Shown one piece after another: positions 12,266-23,900 of a stretch of DNA of 64,000 nt; positions within the stretch are counted from its first letter, which is position 1; the number at the start of each line of letters is the position of its first letter. The position numbers and the translations under genes are program-made. This DNA is from Paragonimus skrjabini miyazakii (Eukaryota > Platyhelminthes > Trematoda > Plagiorchiida > Troglotrematidae). The notes below the pieces were generated by a model. It did no database searches. It was not told the origin of the DNA and saw only the letters and a list, made by a program, of their open reading frames with translations. The stretch is taken from contig JTDE01002857.1 of NCBI GenBank assembly GCA_014338405.1, forward strand, positions 4,134 to 68,133. Direction: 5' to 3'.

Positions 12266-13045
12266 TTACTTCGATGGTGATGACTTTAAGTAGGTCGACG
12301 ATTGGAAATCCATTAGGCCCACCGCTTAATAATATGTTCGTCATGAAATTGGAACACGAAAAGTCGGATGTAATTAGGCAGGCCGTTCCTTATGAGAACT
12401 ACTTAAACACTATATTGATAACCGTGGAGGTTCATATTCGACTTGAATATCCTTCGGCTAGGTTCAGCCCAATTCGTATCAATATTAATTTCATTTTTGA
12501 CTAATTGGTGAACAACTTCGATATATCAGTTAACAGGAAGTCCGATGGCAAGTCGAAGCGTGCAGAATATTAGAAATTCACATGAACTGGACAGTATTTC
12601 CACCTCTTCGACTTTCAACCGATGCAACACAGACGCTTTCTAGTTTGATTACGTGAGTAAGAAAATTTGTACGACGGAAACACTGGAGAAAGCATTAAAA
12701 TTGTTGAAAGATTTATTTTTTTAAAGTGCTTCCATCAAAACTCCATAGAGTATGTTCATGATGAGGCCGAACTTACAGTGTGGAAGAAGACAATAATTAA
12801 TGGTTTACTGTACAAGGGAGAACATAATGGTGAGGTTGGAAAGAAGTTTCCAATTACGCTTACATTTAACCAATTATGTTGCCTAGCCACATCTCGTTGC
12901 ATGCACCAGTGTGCCTATCTCATCAAATAACGCCTAATTCTGCTGCTTCGATCAGTTACTGCATCTATTTGTTCATCTGCGACTGCATTGAACTTACATT
13001 GGGAGAAGGAACGGGTCGTTGAGAAAACAGCATAAACTACAAAAG
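12266..13045 (+). pseudogene. Penelope-like retroelement, heavily decayed RT plus GIY-YIG remnant
   Basis: The order of PLE landmarks is kept on the plus strand although the frame changes. FDGDDFK, a stop and VD (about 12270) precede RT motif B as IGNPLGPPLNNMF at 12298-12339. The region of motif C (12388-12420) reads YENYLNTIL, so the catalytic aspartates are lost. Next come DGKSKRAEY and TGQYFHLFDF (12540-12620, two stops), KKICTTETLEKALKLLKDLF (12660-12721), LLYKGEHNGEVGKKFP (about 12805-12855), CIYLFICDC (about 12960-12990) and TYIGRRNGSL (12992-13021). The last two are the start and the YIG strand of the GIY-YIG endonuclease, split by a frameshift. Nothing upstream of motif B is detectable. 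This is an old copy with missing catalytic residues, recognisable only by the order of its motifs. Confidence 0.8.
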
Positions 13046-15789
13046 TGGTTGCGGTAATCGTTAGTAAAAAAGCCGTACATCAGTCAACAGAAGATTAATC
13101 TCTCCAATAAATAAGCATTTGGATCAGACCAGACACCCAAATAGTTTCATCACGACGTGAGGCCAGCTGAAACTGCTAAAGCCTCAAGCTTTTGGCAAAA
13201 CGGAGTTAACAATTGTACAACGCCTGTCTTGCTTTTTGACTGAAGTCAAAATGGCTTTAGGAAATCGCGAGTAATTATTCGTTTATTTTCAGTTAACCCT
13301 TCGTTTATTTCAGTTTTACTCATTACGTAGTAGTAGTTGTTGTTGTCGGATAGAATGTGTGGAAAGAATTTATCTCTGCAACTTTTTGTTGTCTCAAATT
13401 TATTCAACGTGATAAAAAGGCAAATCGTGTCACCTGCTATGTTAATTTAGCGGCCAACTGTGAACGGAAAAATGAACAAGCGTTTAACATTTCTAAGTAT
13501 CCTCCTAATCAGTTGCAGACATAATCTGTCACTAACTAGGTCTGTTTATCGAAATCCAACTTTGACTGTCCGGTAAACTCATTTCACAAGCGTTATATCG
13601 ATGAAAAACAAGTTCGCATTAGTTGGAACGTTGTTTACTTGCTGGACATTGGTTCAGTGAGTTATTCGTCCATTCAGCTTTGATTTTGTGCTGCAAAAGT
13701 TACATTGGCAAGACTGAGAGGTGCTTGAATTCTATTGTGGGGACATGTAGCAAAAGGTCTCAGAACGTGAATGTTCGGGGCACTTGAAAACTTCCAGCTT
13801 TGTCTATCGCCAGACGCATACAGGTCATTAGACTAGTGTCAGTTTGACATTCAGAGTTTCAATATTTCACAATAAGTAGTGCTGCGTACTATTCGCATAG
13901 ACGATAGCCATTAGACCTATAAACCCAGGCTTGAGTACACGAAAACAATTGTTCATAGGTCATAAGCACCTGTGGACTTAAACGTTTGACAGGTAGGCTT
14001 CCACTTTGCTTGCCCACTGTTCGCCCCATCCCGCCACGCTTATAAATAGTTTTGGTTATTGTTGTTTACGACTGGAGATACAGTGGACATTAATGATGAG
14101 TAACAAGGAATGTTGGTTTTCGTACATATTGAACATCACTCACAATTGATTACAGATCTCGCATTCCCACAGACATTTTTAATCGGCTCCTTTAGAAACA
14201 AAACACTAGACTCGAGTTTCACTCTCATTAGAGCTCATTAGTAGTACATATCCTCGCCTCGAGAGAAGACACAGTAACTGTCCTTTTAACTCCAAGCGAT
14301 AACCCCTCGACTAGGACTTTTGTCAAGGTTGATATCAGAGAAACGGCTAATTTGGTGAGCGGTATTTTGATCACCATGAATAGTAGGGGATTTTGGTTTA
14401 CATAAAGGTTGAACACCACCAAAAACTGATCGTAGTTGTCACATTCTCTTACACATTCTAATCGGCCCTTGTGGAAAACAGAAATTACAAGCACTTACCA
14501 ACTTCATTATTCTCAATGTTGCGTTCAAATTTATGGACAGGAACAAATGTTTTGAACGTTATCTCTCACACTTATTTCGAGGCATTTATATGTTGTGTTG
14601 TTAAATTCTGGGACATGATCTTACGACAGGGTTTTCTTATTAGTAAACCGATTCAATTAAAACGTACGTTCTGTATCATCACTTAAATTGATATTTTGGC
14701 AGATATAACTGTCGGTTACTTTCTACATCGGGTTTTTGATTAGGGAGGATTCCGCGCACCGCATCACCCCGATGTTTCTAGTAGCGACGACAGTTTTTGA
14801 TAAAACTTGTGTAGCTGTACTGGCTTGTGGGAGTATGATCGAAAATGGTCGTTCGTCGTGTCGTTACTTATCAAGCAGTTACCTCAAGTTTACTCCTCTT
14901 ATAAACTGTAACTCTTAAGATCCTGTTTTCTTTTTTGACTAACAATTAGCACACCAGTAACCGTAGTAATCCGTTGGCGATTGGGTGCAGTTGATTTTTT
15001 GATGCACTGATTCTGTGTTGCTAGTGCCGTACTATCATACGACCGACTGACATTCGATGTGAACTTCTGATCAAACTTCTTTTATTTGCAAACAATTAGA
15101 CGGCGTATATCTTCTTGACATGATATGAGCTTCGTTTACATCCAAACCACCCTAGTCGCCAGCTTGTTGATTTGACGTTTGTTTTCATGTGCACTGAACC
15201 GGTTGCCAGAACAACAGTTGTCAAAGTGCATGGAGGAGAATCTAGGCCGTCGTACTCTGAAACATTGTGCAGTTTGTCATAATTACACCACGCACGCACA
15301 CATACGTAAAATGGAGAAACTGAGGGAAAGTAAAATCATTAACGTTTGTTGCTCCACTTATGCGGTCACTCCTGTTTTGATTGGACAACAGTTGATAACA
15401 ACAACGATATCCGATGTTTTTGCGTGTTTTTCTAATCAAACTATTAGTTCTGTCATTTTTTCCAAAAGATCAGATTGCAAACTTGGACTACTTGTGTCTT
15501 TCAAAACCCTAGAAACCTTAGGTCTCAACTGAATGTCTCTGTCAGTCTTCGAAAACACACGAAGGTAACTACCATTGTTCACACTCATTGTTTGACTGAT
15601 TGTGTGCCAGGGCAGGTTTTGTCCGCATGACCTTTTTCTGAGCTCAAAGGTTAAAGTTGCTAAATCAAATACTAATGAGCCCGGCAACAACCAACCTTTT
15701 TGGATCGATTTATTAGTACCGATAGACAAAATGAAAGGCAGCCGAGCAATATTTGCGTTTTATTCACATAGAATGATGTTCATCTGTCC
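13046..15789. other. Stretch without a recognisable gene; diverged 92-bp direct repeat
   Basis: Two stretches, about 14112-14203 and 14391-14482, align without gaps at roughly two thirds identity (shared strings TTGGTTT, TTGAACA and TAATCGG), 279 bp apart. A minus-strand frame at 14494-14228 contains TLTKVLVEGLSLGVK, which faintly resembles the N-terminal LSLG motif of PLEs. With the decayed PLE just to the right this could be scrambled PLE material, but I cannot prove it. The remaining open frames are unremarkable. Confidence 0.35.
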
Positions 15790-16640
15790 TTTATCACAAT
15801 CGCCTCGTAATACAACCAATTTCTGATGCTTGATAAAAACAGACGTACAACAGCTAAATGTAGAACATGGAAGTTTGTGTTTGAGTTGTGACACAATAAC
15901 GATAGGAGAAACTGAACCTCTCATAAATATGAGTTGCTTAGTAAGCTGTTTCCATTGATTATTTTGGTGTTCTGGCAATAAATATGGCCATAGAGTTTCC
16001 CTTAAAATATAACCAAATAAGTGCACATGTTTCACGAACGGTGAGTTAAGTTTCAACTTGACTACCTGCGTCATCTCATGAGTAAAACACACTGGTTAAC
16101 CATTCTGTATGACTGCCTACTGTGAAAAGTCTAGCACACCTAGCTGTGTCCGTGGTGTAGGTCTTTAATGCTCTCCCCTTCGGACGTCGCCTCAGGTTTT
16201 TCTTTTGAATTTTCAGAGGGAAACTGTTAAAGTGAATGTGCTGACTACTCCGAGTCGATTTTCTTTACATTATTTGTTGGACCGAATCATCTTATCTTCC
16301 TAACACGTAGTAACAAAGAAAGCTTATTTAACCATATCTACTCGACTCTGTGGTGAGTGGGATACTCGTATTTGTTGGATTAAAATTCATCATAACACGT
16401 ATGTGTTTTAATCCCCATGGATAAGTAAAAAAATGTCGTCAGCATCGTGTCTGTGAGACGTGAATTCTTCAACGAATACCCTCAGGTTATTCTCCAGTGT
16501 ACCCACGAAATGGTCAGCTAACAGGAAACCCAGAAGTAAGCGCACTGCCATAAAATCCACCAGCCGGAATATTTCATTGCCAAACGGAAAGTGAATCGCA
16601 CTCAGATGTTCGTGTTGACACAATCACTCCTGGTCCATAA
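15790..16640 (-). pseudogene. Penelope-like retroelement, decayed RT palm and linker
   Basis: On the minus strand, 16623-16408 reads as PLE RT motif B onward: FGNEIFRLVDFMAV, LLLGFLLADHFVGTLENN and SHRHDADDIFLLIHGD. The catalytic box has become DADD at 16432-16446 where YVDD is normal; both aspartates remain. In another frame, 16270-16145 reads RKSTRSSQHIHFNSFPLKIQ then KKNL and TYTTDT, corresponding to the RKPTWTGQY and ICTPDT landmarks. 15895-15836 reads LKHKLPCSTFSCCTSVF, the linker just before the endonuclease. No YIG strand is visible, so the nuclease is lost or too diverged. Tail repeat B lies directly upstream, at 16683. The element is dead: multiple frame changes and no upstream RT domain. 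Confidence 0.8.
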
Positions 16641-16682
16641 TCAATCAAGTTCACAGTTTGGAACAAAAATTCAGCCGGCAGT

Positions 16683-16850
16683 CATCATTATTATCATCAC
16701 AATCATCATCAAAGACAGCAGTACATCACAGCTTTGTGCTGACGTTTAGCTACCACAAAGGCATGAAGAAAGAAAGATGCCATAGCTAAGAGAAAAAGAA
16801 ATGGAAGGGAAGGAACCTAACTACAAAGGACAGCTATGTCTATCCACAAA
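16683..16850 (-). repeat. Dispersed RTE/SINE-like tail repeat, copy B
   Basis: The plus strand starts with imperfect CAT/TAT triplets and then follows the order of copies A and C: AGACAGCAGTACATCA, a GCTGACGTTTAGCTACCACA segment, an AAG-rich stretch, GGAAGGGAAGGAACCTAACT and a block similar to AGCTATGTCTA. Read on the minus strand it ends in ATG-type triplets. It is more diverged than A and C, hence older. It abuts the 5' side of the minus-strand PLE remnant. Confidence 0.65.
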
Positions 16851-17904
16851 ATCTTGACTGATTTTCTCAATTACCCTGGTTACTTTCTTCATATCTGTTG
16901 TGTTGTGGTTAGCTTAATGATCAAACATAAAAACAAGCCTTGTTCTCCATTCTTTTGTTTTCGTGATTTCAATCAATGTCTTCAAACAAACGAGTGACTT
17001 AGCTTACTCAGTTGAAGCTCTTTTCAACCACACAGTATCAACTGGTAGTCATCTGATGGTCTGAAAATAGGTCATAACCATATTTGTTTTCAGTGGTCGT
17101 AGAGATCACTTGGTTGACAAACAACCAATTGTGTTATTTTTCGTGGTCTCCAGGTGAATGGAAAGCTTTCTGTTAAGACATAGCGGTCAAGCATGTAATA
17201 ATCAACAGGGCACGACGTGCTGTTCAGTGCCGCCAATTTACTGTTTGTTCACGGCTTTTCGATGAACGTGAATGACAGAATCTTGTCTGATAATGTGGTC
17301 CACTTGGACTTCAACCATTTTGCCGAAATATTTTGACAGCTGGGATCTCGTGGAATTACGGCTCAGACCGCTTAAACATTAATTACCCTGAGGTAGACAA
17401 AATGTCAAGGTTAATGGTCAGTCATGGGGCCATATTCTGGCCAATAGCAACTTTGTGGAAGAATTCACATTGCACCGTTTGCAAAAATTTCTGTTTATTC
17501 ATTGGTTACTGAGTGCCTCGGACTCGCCAAAGCTACAAAATGACCACAACTGAGGGAGGGGAGGACCAAGAATCAAATCAACTAACACTTCCCACATACT
17601 TCATCAACCACTTACAGACTACTTTCAACTAATCAGAACCTAAGTTTCGTAACTATTGACAACTGTGCTAGCAGAATATTATCTAAGTGAGGATTCGTCC
17701 ACTGTGGAAATCGTTATTTAACTCTTCGACCATGACTGATTCGATTTAGATGTTAACAACTTTATCTCTTTTGCACACACGTGACGGGCAGCCGGTGTTA
17801 CGAGTTTCCTGTTCAACTCATTAACGCCACAAGGTATGCATTTCTGTTTGTTGTTCTGATTACCGGTTTGTGCTGTTTCAGCATCTTCAACTGTTCACTA
17901 AGAA
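16851..17904. other. Stretch without a recognisable gene
   Basis: About 1 kb of ordinary AT-rich sequence up to the microsatellite. No coding motif, RNA gene or repeat array seen. Confidence 0.5.
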
Positions 17905-18112
17905 GATATTAAAAGAAGAAGAAGAAGATATTAATAATAGAAGATAATAATAGAAGAATAGAAGAATAGAAGAATAGAAGAAGAAGAAGAAGAAGAAGAA
18001 TAGAAGAATAGAAGAAGAAGAAGAAGAATAGAAGAATAGAAGAAGAATAGAAGAATAGAATAGAATAATAGAATAATAGAATAATAGAAGATAATAATAG
18101 AAGATATTAACA
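17905..18112 (+). repeat. AGA/ATA-rich compound microsatellite
   Basis: About 200 bp of AGAAGA and AGAATAGA units with interspersed ATAATAGA and AGATATTA. It ends exactly where RTE coding sequence starts. Any long open frame through it (serine/tyrosine/leucine-rich on the minus strand) is low-complexity translation, not a gene. Length polymorphism and assembly error are likely here. Confidence 0.95.
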
Positions 18113-18269
18113 GGCTTGCTGTGTTTGACCATCGTTGTCTGCGCGAATTGGCCCATATTAAGTGGACTGATCGTGTGAGCAATGTGGCAGTTCGCCGGCG
18201 CGTATTCCGGAACACCAGAGATGCGCGATCAATTGGTCAACTAATTACGGTACACAGCTTGCGATGGTT

Positions 18270-18645
18270 NNNNNNNNNNNNNNNNNNNNNNNNNNNNNNN
18301 NNNNNNNNNNNNNNNNNNNNNNNNNNNNNNNNNNNNNNNNNNNNNNNNNNNNNNNNNNNNNNNNNNNNNNNNNNNNNNNNNNNNNNNNNNNNNNNNNNNN
18401 NNNNNNNNNNNNNNNNNNNNNNNNNNNNNNNNNNNNNNNNNNNNNNNNNNNNNNNNNNNNNNNNNNNNNNNNNNNNNNNNNNNNNNNNNNNNNNNNNNNN
18501 NNNNNNNNNNNNNNNNNNNNNNNNNNNNNNNNNNNNNNNNNNNNNNNNNNNNNNNNNNNNNNNNNNNNNNNNNNNNNNNNNNNNNNNNNNNNNNNNNNNN
18601 NNNNNNNNNNNNNNNNNNNNNNNNNNNNNNNNNNNNNNNNNNNNN
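18270..18645. other. Assembly gap (376 N)
   Basis: A run of N. Open frames drawn through it are meaningless. From the flanking sequence the hidden bases should be the last part of an RTE ORF and its 3' untranslated region. Confidence 1.
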
Positions 18646-18692
18646 AGCGGCGGCCCGAGCCACAGTACCTTTTGGTCAGGCTCATGGCTGTT

Positions 18693-18710
18693 ATGATGAT
18701 GATGATGATG
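18693..18710 (+). repeat. (ATG)6 microsatellite, RTE 3' tail
   Basis: Six perfect ATG triplets follow the RTE 3' region. They correspond to the CAT triplets at the ends of the minus-strand tail copies A, B and C, which supports reading those copies as minus-strand insertions. Confidence 0.85.
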
Positions 18711-19521
18711 ACTGTTCACTATAGGTGCGTAACATGTAGGTACTTTTTCTCACATCTTATCCTTGCATATGAGATATTCTTCTCGAACATCATGGACCGC
18801 CGTCCAACTAATTTTATTATCCAAATAACAACGAATCGAGGAAACACACACAGAATCACTCTTTTTCCTGCACAAACTAAGAAACGTGCGAGATTCGAAA
18901 TGGCTCAGCTATCTGATTCAAATCTTCCAGGACAATTTTGTATGTCTGTCGATGTTGAACAAGGTTTACATTTTAAGGCTTGACTTCGACTATTGGTACG
19001 TTGAAGTTTCGTGATCAACTGATCTGTTATAGGTTGTCACATTAACCTGTAAGCCTATGGTAGAATACCAACATAATCAAAATGTTCATAGGGCACATCT
19101 TCAAGCTAACACACTAAGACCACTTCCGTCCCCGAAGGACCTCGTCAAGTCGACTCGGACTTGAGTGGGAACATACCGACAAACCTCTAAGTCACAAACC
19201 AAAATAGTTGTCCAGTCTTGAGGGCTTTTGATTATTCAGCTAACTGTAAAAAATTAGCATTATGAATTGGAGCGTTTGATATATTCTGACCTAAGCAATC
19301 TGACTGATGTTTTTCTCCGTAGTTATCGCCAGCTGGAGGTTAACTGCGGACGTTAAGATTGAATGAGTTTCAGTGATGTGAATGCATTTTTTGTAAGGCT
19401 GAATTGTCCATCGACAGTAGTACATCAATGACTGACAATGTTCCTTCCTTATCGCACAACAGTTTGAAGAAACGAGTTCCAGTTTATTAATTCAAAGGAA
19501 AACATGAACTCAACCACGTTT

Positions 19522-19734
19522 CTAAGGGAACCTATTTTTTAAAATTAAACGGGAAACATCACGATACTTACGTCTTGAAATCAAATAATCGAGTTGGGAG
19601 TGACAGTAAGACGGTATTTCAGCTAGCAACCAGCGGCCTCTTGTCTTCCATTGCTCCTCCTCCTTAAGTGCACCTTCTCTGCCGGTGCTGCAGCAATCCA
19701 AATGAGCAACATTTCTTTTAACGGACCCAAGCAT
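19522..19734 (-). pseudogene. Possible remnant of a non-LTR endonuclease (weak)
   Basis: The minus strand contains SQLDYLISRRKYRDVSRL, which resembles the closing motif of APE-type endonucleases of non-LTR elements (NQIDYILVSRRWR..V.D). The preceding residues (W then LLAEIPS) fit only loosely with the W...P spacing of that domain. Nothing before or after is convincing, and a frame of 70 codons is well within chance. If real, it is a relic of an RTE- or CR1-like insertion. Confidence 0.3.
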
Positions 19735-20798
19735 TTTGTATGTGGACTATATACACCCTAATCCGGGAGATGATCACGATCAGCGGTAACCAACTTGCTA
19801 GCAGCTGCATTCCTTCGTTTATACCAAACTGTCACTTACCAGGCAATCAGCTTGAACGAGTTATTTGAGACGTATATAAAAAGTGTCCTAACTGCCTATG
19901 TCTGATCACTGTCAAAAGTAAATTAATAATATTGCTATATCCTCATTACAAAGTGTCCCCATTTTAAACTCATTTCTGCCTACCGTTTGATGTCACCCGA
20001 TGCCTGTTATTGATTTGTCGCTGTAGTTCGGAGTATTGTTGAGCTAGAATAATTTATGACTGTCTAATGCATGTTGTCTTGCTTTCAACTGCAACTGGGT
20101 TGACTGTTTCTAACATGTGTTCAACTTGAGAATAGCTGTGTGGTTCGCTGAATGAAGTTTCATACCCTCTCAATCACTTGCGTAACCTAGGGTATTTGTG
20201 CATCCTATGCGTATATATTAATCAAACATCAATTTCGACTGAGGAATATGTTGATGTTCTCTAGAAATGGTCTGCTGGTATTAAACATATAACAGTACAA
20301 AGTAACATTTGTGATCGGGGCCAATAATCTCACACTGAAAAGGGTCAAATAACCATATTTGAACGTATGTGTTGAAGATGGCGGATCACTGTGAAGAGAA
20401 AATAACCGTAATTGTTCTGTTCATTCCCATCGATAGCCCGTGATCAGGACTTCTCAGTTATGTGGAGGCAACTATCTTTACTGAACCAACGGATCACACA
20501 TATCCCTATCCATTCATGAATTTACACTTTGACTCTTGTGTCAATCTCAGTAGCAATAACTTCACATCAAGAATGATCGAATGCTCATGTGCAAAAGTCT
20601 AACTACAACCTTGTGTAAATGGTGTTCTGGTTGTTGGTTAGTTCTAATGCCAGCGAAACTTCAGTCTAATGTTTCCGCTCGAAGTCTACTCGCCAAATGA
20701 CTTATGTGAATAGGAGTGCTGCGGCAAGGTGTAGACGGCAATCAGCTTGAATAGTCCGCATCCTCGAGCTTAGATCTTTAGTTATATTATTGCTGATA

Positions 20799-20935
20799 TT
20801 CATAACGATTATGAAATTAATGTTGTTGATGACGACGATAATTACAACGATCATGCTGACAATGGTGATGGTGCTGGTAGGGGTTAATAATGACGTTACT
20901 GATTGTGATGGCAATGATAACTATAATGCTGCTGC
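20799..20935. repeat. Cryptic simple-sequence region (degenerate GAT/AAT/GTT triplets)
   Basis: About 140 bp of interrupted GAT, GAC, AAT and GCT triplets, ending in GCTGCTGCTG. It looks like an old, decayed trinucleotide microsatellite. Such tracts follow RTE tails elsewhere in the window, but no element sequence is visible next to this one. Confidence 0.6.
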
Positions 20936-23900
20936 TGTTTTTCTTAAATTTTCCGCAGCTGTGTGACTCTACCTGAGTTCGCCAGTTAAGACTATTCTTT
21001 TCAGCTGCCTTTACTCTCATGTTCAGCAATAGGGAGAATAACCCCGAAAAAGTTGAGTAATAAAATGTGAAATATCCATTATATGGGTTTTTATCACCTC
21101 AGTTACCATGGTGTTCATATCGTAGATTTTTTTACAGTTGGCGGGCAACAATAGGCGAATGACTTATGTCTAAGAATGAGAAATCAATGACGGTTACAAT
21201 GTAATGGGGTGATTCCTACTAATCTTACGATTAGGACGGATATGGTAGTCTTATGAAATACATGTTACACGATATACCACAAGAGTTTGCAGTCAGAATT
21301 GAGGAGATAATGACAGCTGGAACGGCAAAGTGCAAACTGTAACCCAAGTTTAATGTCTAGTTACAGCATACATAAATACACAGTGGAACTGAAGATAGTC
21401 AAACAACGTTATAAAGTGGGATGATCATTTGCTTCACAAACAGGGAATTAGGTTTTCCCGTCAATTTATCATAGCTTTTATGCATTTCAAAACGTGTCGT
21501 AATTCTGTATGATAAACCAGTTAGAATGTCACAGTTGCATCAAGTTTATGTTGGGCCTTTCTTAAAAGTTGCAAACATTAACCTTACGTTTTGTCTTATT
21601 TACCGAATCGGTCGACGAGTTCCGAATGTGTTGACCAAATCATCTTTCCAGTCGCTTTTATGTTTGGCCTGTACGTCTGCTTCCGCATGTACTAATGAGA
21701 CCCTTAATTATGCATAGTCTGTGGCCAATGTTTTTGAGGTTCTTTATGACCGTCTCTAAAGTCATCATTGTCTTATGAGCAACTACGAACGTACTTAGTG
21801 TGATATGTTTAACAAGGTGACCTTTTTCAGTTCGGAACTTAAAACTGATCATTCCTCATCGCTATCTAGCTACGATTGACAATTTTACATTCACTGACGA
21901 GTTAGGTTTTATTGCATGAATGTCGTTACTGCTGATAATAATATTGTTGATGGCAGTGAAACAGTTGTTCTGTTTGTGATAACAAAGTCTGCCCAAGATA
22001 AGTAAGAAACGGGCTACTTGCTCAAAAGCAGTTATGTTCGTAATATGACCACCTACCAGACAGAACTCAATAATACAAACTGCTAAAATATGTGTGTTGT
22101 TCTGTAGTCACTCATGCTTTATTTTTGACCTATTTTTCTGTGAACTTATCTAAATCGTTTCTTATCTTCTGTAACTTCAAAAATCCATAATCGATCAAAT
22201 GTTTTGCTAATTTGATAGCCTGCTGCAGTGTTTGGCGTAAATGATTGTGTTACTTGGACAATGTGAACCATGTGTCATTCAGGCAAATGAGCAGGTAAAA
22301 CCTCTTTTCCTATTTCTAATATGTTACGAATGGATCAATAATAGCACATGACTGTTTCCACTGACCAATTTAGATATCGGCCCGTTTAACGACATCAGTT
22401 TTACTAATAAAAGCCGAACAACTGGGCATATTTTGTTTGCGCCAGTTTGAAATAGGAAAGTGTCTTTCGGACTAGTTTTTTCATGCAATTGACTAAATAT
22501 GCCGAACTCACTTGACACGCCCCTCTAGTCTGTATGGCATAAAACCTGCTTACAATAATGGTAGGTGAAAAGTGATTAAACATATCTTAATTTCACTAAT
22601 CATAACTAATAGGCAAAATGTCTTCTATTATAAACAATTCAGTCGGCATTATGTCCTGATTAAAGCCTAATGGTACACAGTTCAATAAAACTTTGTTACG
22701 AGTTAAAGTACAAGATGCAACGACATTGTAGAAATGTTTAATTGCCCTCAAAATGTTTTGTAATTTCCTCTGCAACTGCAGAAGCTTTTGAGTGTTTTCA
22801 TTCTGTACTGGAATAGGCAACTCCGTTCAACCACGTAACGCAATATTGTTTTTCAAGGTCACTACTCCAGCTTGTTAGAAATTCTCATTTGCAAAGTTGA
22901 GCATATAAATTGGAGACATCATAGCAACTAGATGCTACAAGACCCATCGGCCAGCCTGCCCAAATCAGCATACCAATAGTTGAATGTGGTGTGGCGTTTA
23001 TAAAGCCAACTCATCCCAGGCTGAATTACCTACAACTTGAGAAAATTTTCAACAAATTGGAATCATAATAAGTTAAGCCAAAATGCGTCCTCTCCATTAA
23101 TTCGGCTAGGTATACCAGTTGCAGACGTGGCCAAAAATGTGGAAAAATCTGTCACTTTACAACCAAGAATCTGATCGGTTTGAGCTCACTTCTCCTGCTG
23201 AAAGAGCTACATGAAAGAGCCATTTCATCTGCCCAGGGTATTTTGCATGCTACAGCTACAAGTACACGGTTTTTTACTTCGTTATATTCATGTCCTAATT
23301 TTTAAACTATTATATACACGCAAACAAACATTTGATCAGCAGGACTTAGCTTGCTGTGGACTTTCAGACGCTAATGTCAACTTTTGAAATAACCATACAC
23401 TGTTACCATTCAGGCATTTTGAATGACCCACAAGTTTTCTCCTCAATTTTACGAAACAGTGGTCCGAACACTCTAAATCAATATGAAGTGGTAGGGGAGG
23501 TCCTACCATGCACTTTATGAAACTTAGTTCTTTAACGGACTCCCCACGAAAATGAGCCAGCGTCAAGTGCTCGTAAATTAAGGAGATAATTTCTTGCATT
23601 ATCTTCTTGCAATGAACAAGCCTCAAAAGTTCAGATACCACGTTGCTGTTATGGCCTTATGGGATGAGGCCCAAGCAATTATGATTCAAAACTGACGGTA
23701 ATATACAATTCTGTAACTATTTTAATGAGTACAGAAAATGGATGAGCGAAGCCAGTGCTATTATACACTAATGGTAGGTACTGTTAAGCTTACAGGACGG
23801 AGTATCACAGTTCAATTGAAAGTGATGATCAGTTAACTATAAATACTGATGGAAGGTTTTATTTAAAAACCAATCATATGTGACCAAAGCATTCTTACTC

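Larger units (their letters stand above)
18113..18711 (+). pseudogene. RTE-type retrotransposon 3' end, 5'-truncated and interrupted by a gap
   Basis: From 18113 the plus strand reads RLAVFDHRCLRELAHIKW, then TDRVSNVAVRRRVF and SIGQLITVHSLRW, running into the N block at 18270. This is the conserved C-terminal stretch of RTE reverse transcriptases (FDHRCLR..A.I.W, RVSN..VRRRV). After the gap, 18646-18692 leads into (ATG)6 at 18693-18710, the usual type of RTE 3' tail. The copy is 5'-truncated, as is common for target-primed insertions, and its left edge is the microsatellite. It belongs to the same broad family as the element at 1430-4019 but covers the part missing there. It has no intact RT core. 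Confidence 0.9.

Noticed and set aside
17887..18215. Serine/tyrosine/leucine-rich frames on the minus strand
   Set aside because: Translation of the AGA/ATA microsatellite.
18121..18983. Long frames across 18270-18645
   Set aside because: They cross the N gap and are artificial. Only the RTE C-terminal segment before the gap has support.
22596..22820. Minus frame with LQLQRKLQNILRAIKHF as a PLE N-terminal coil
   Set aside because: Only a generic coiled-coil-like pattern; no RT or LSLG motif nearby in the right order.
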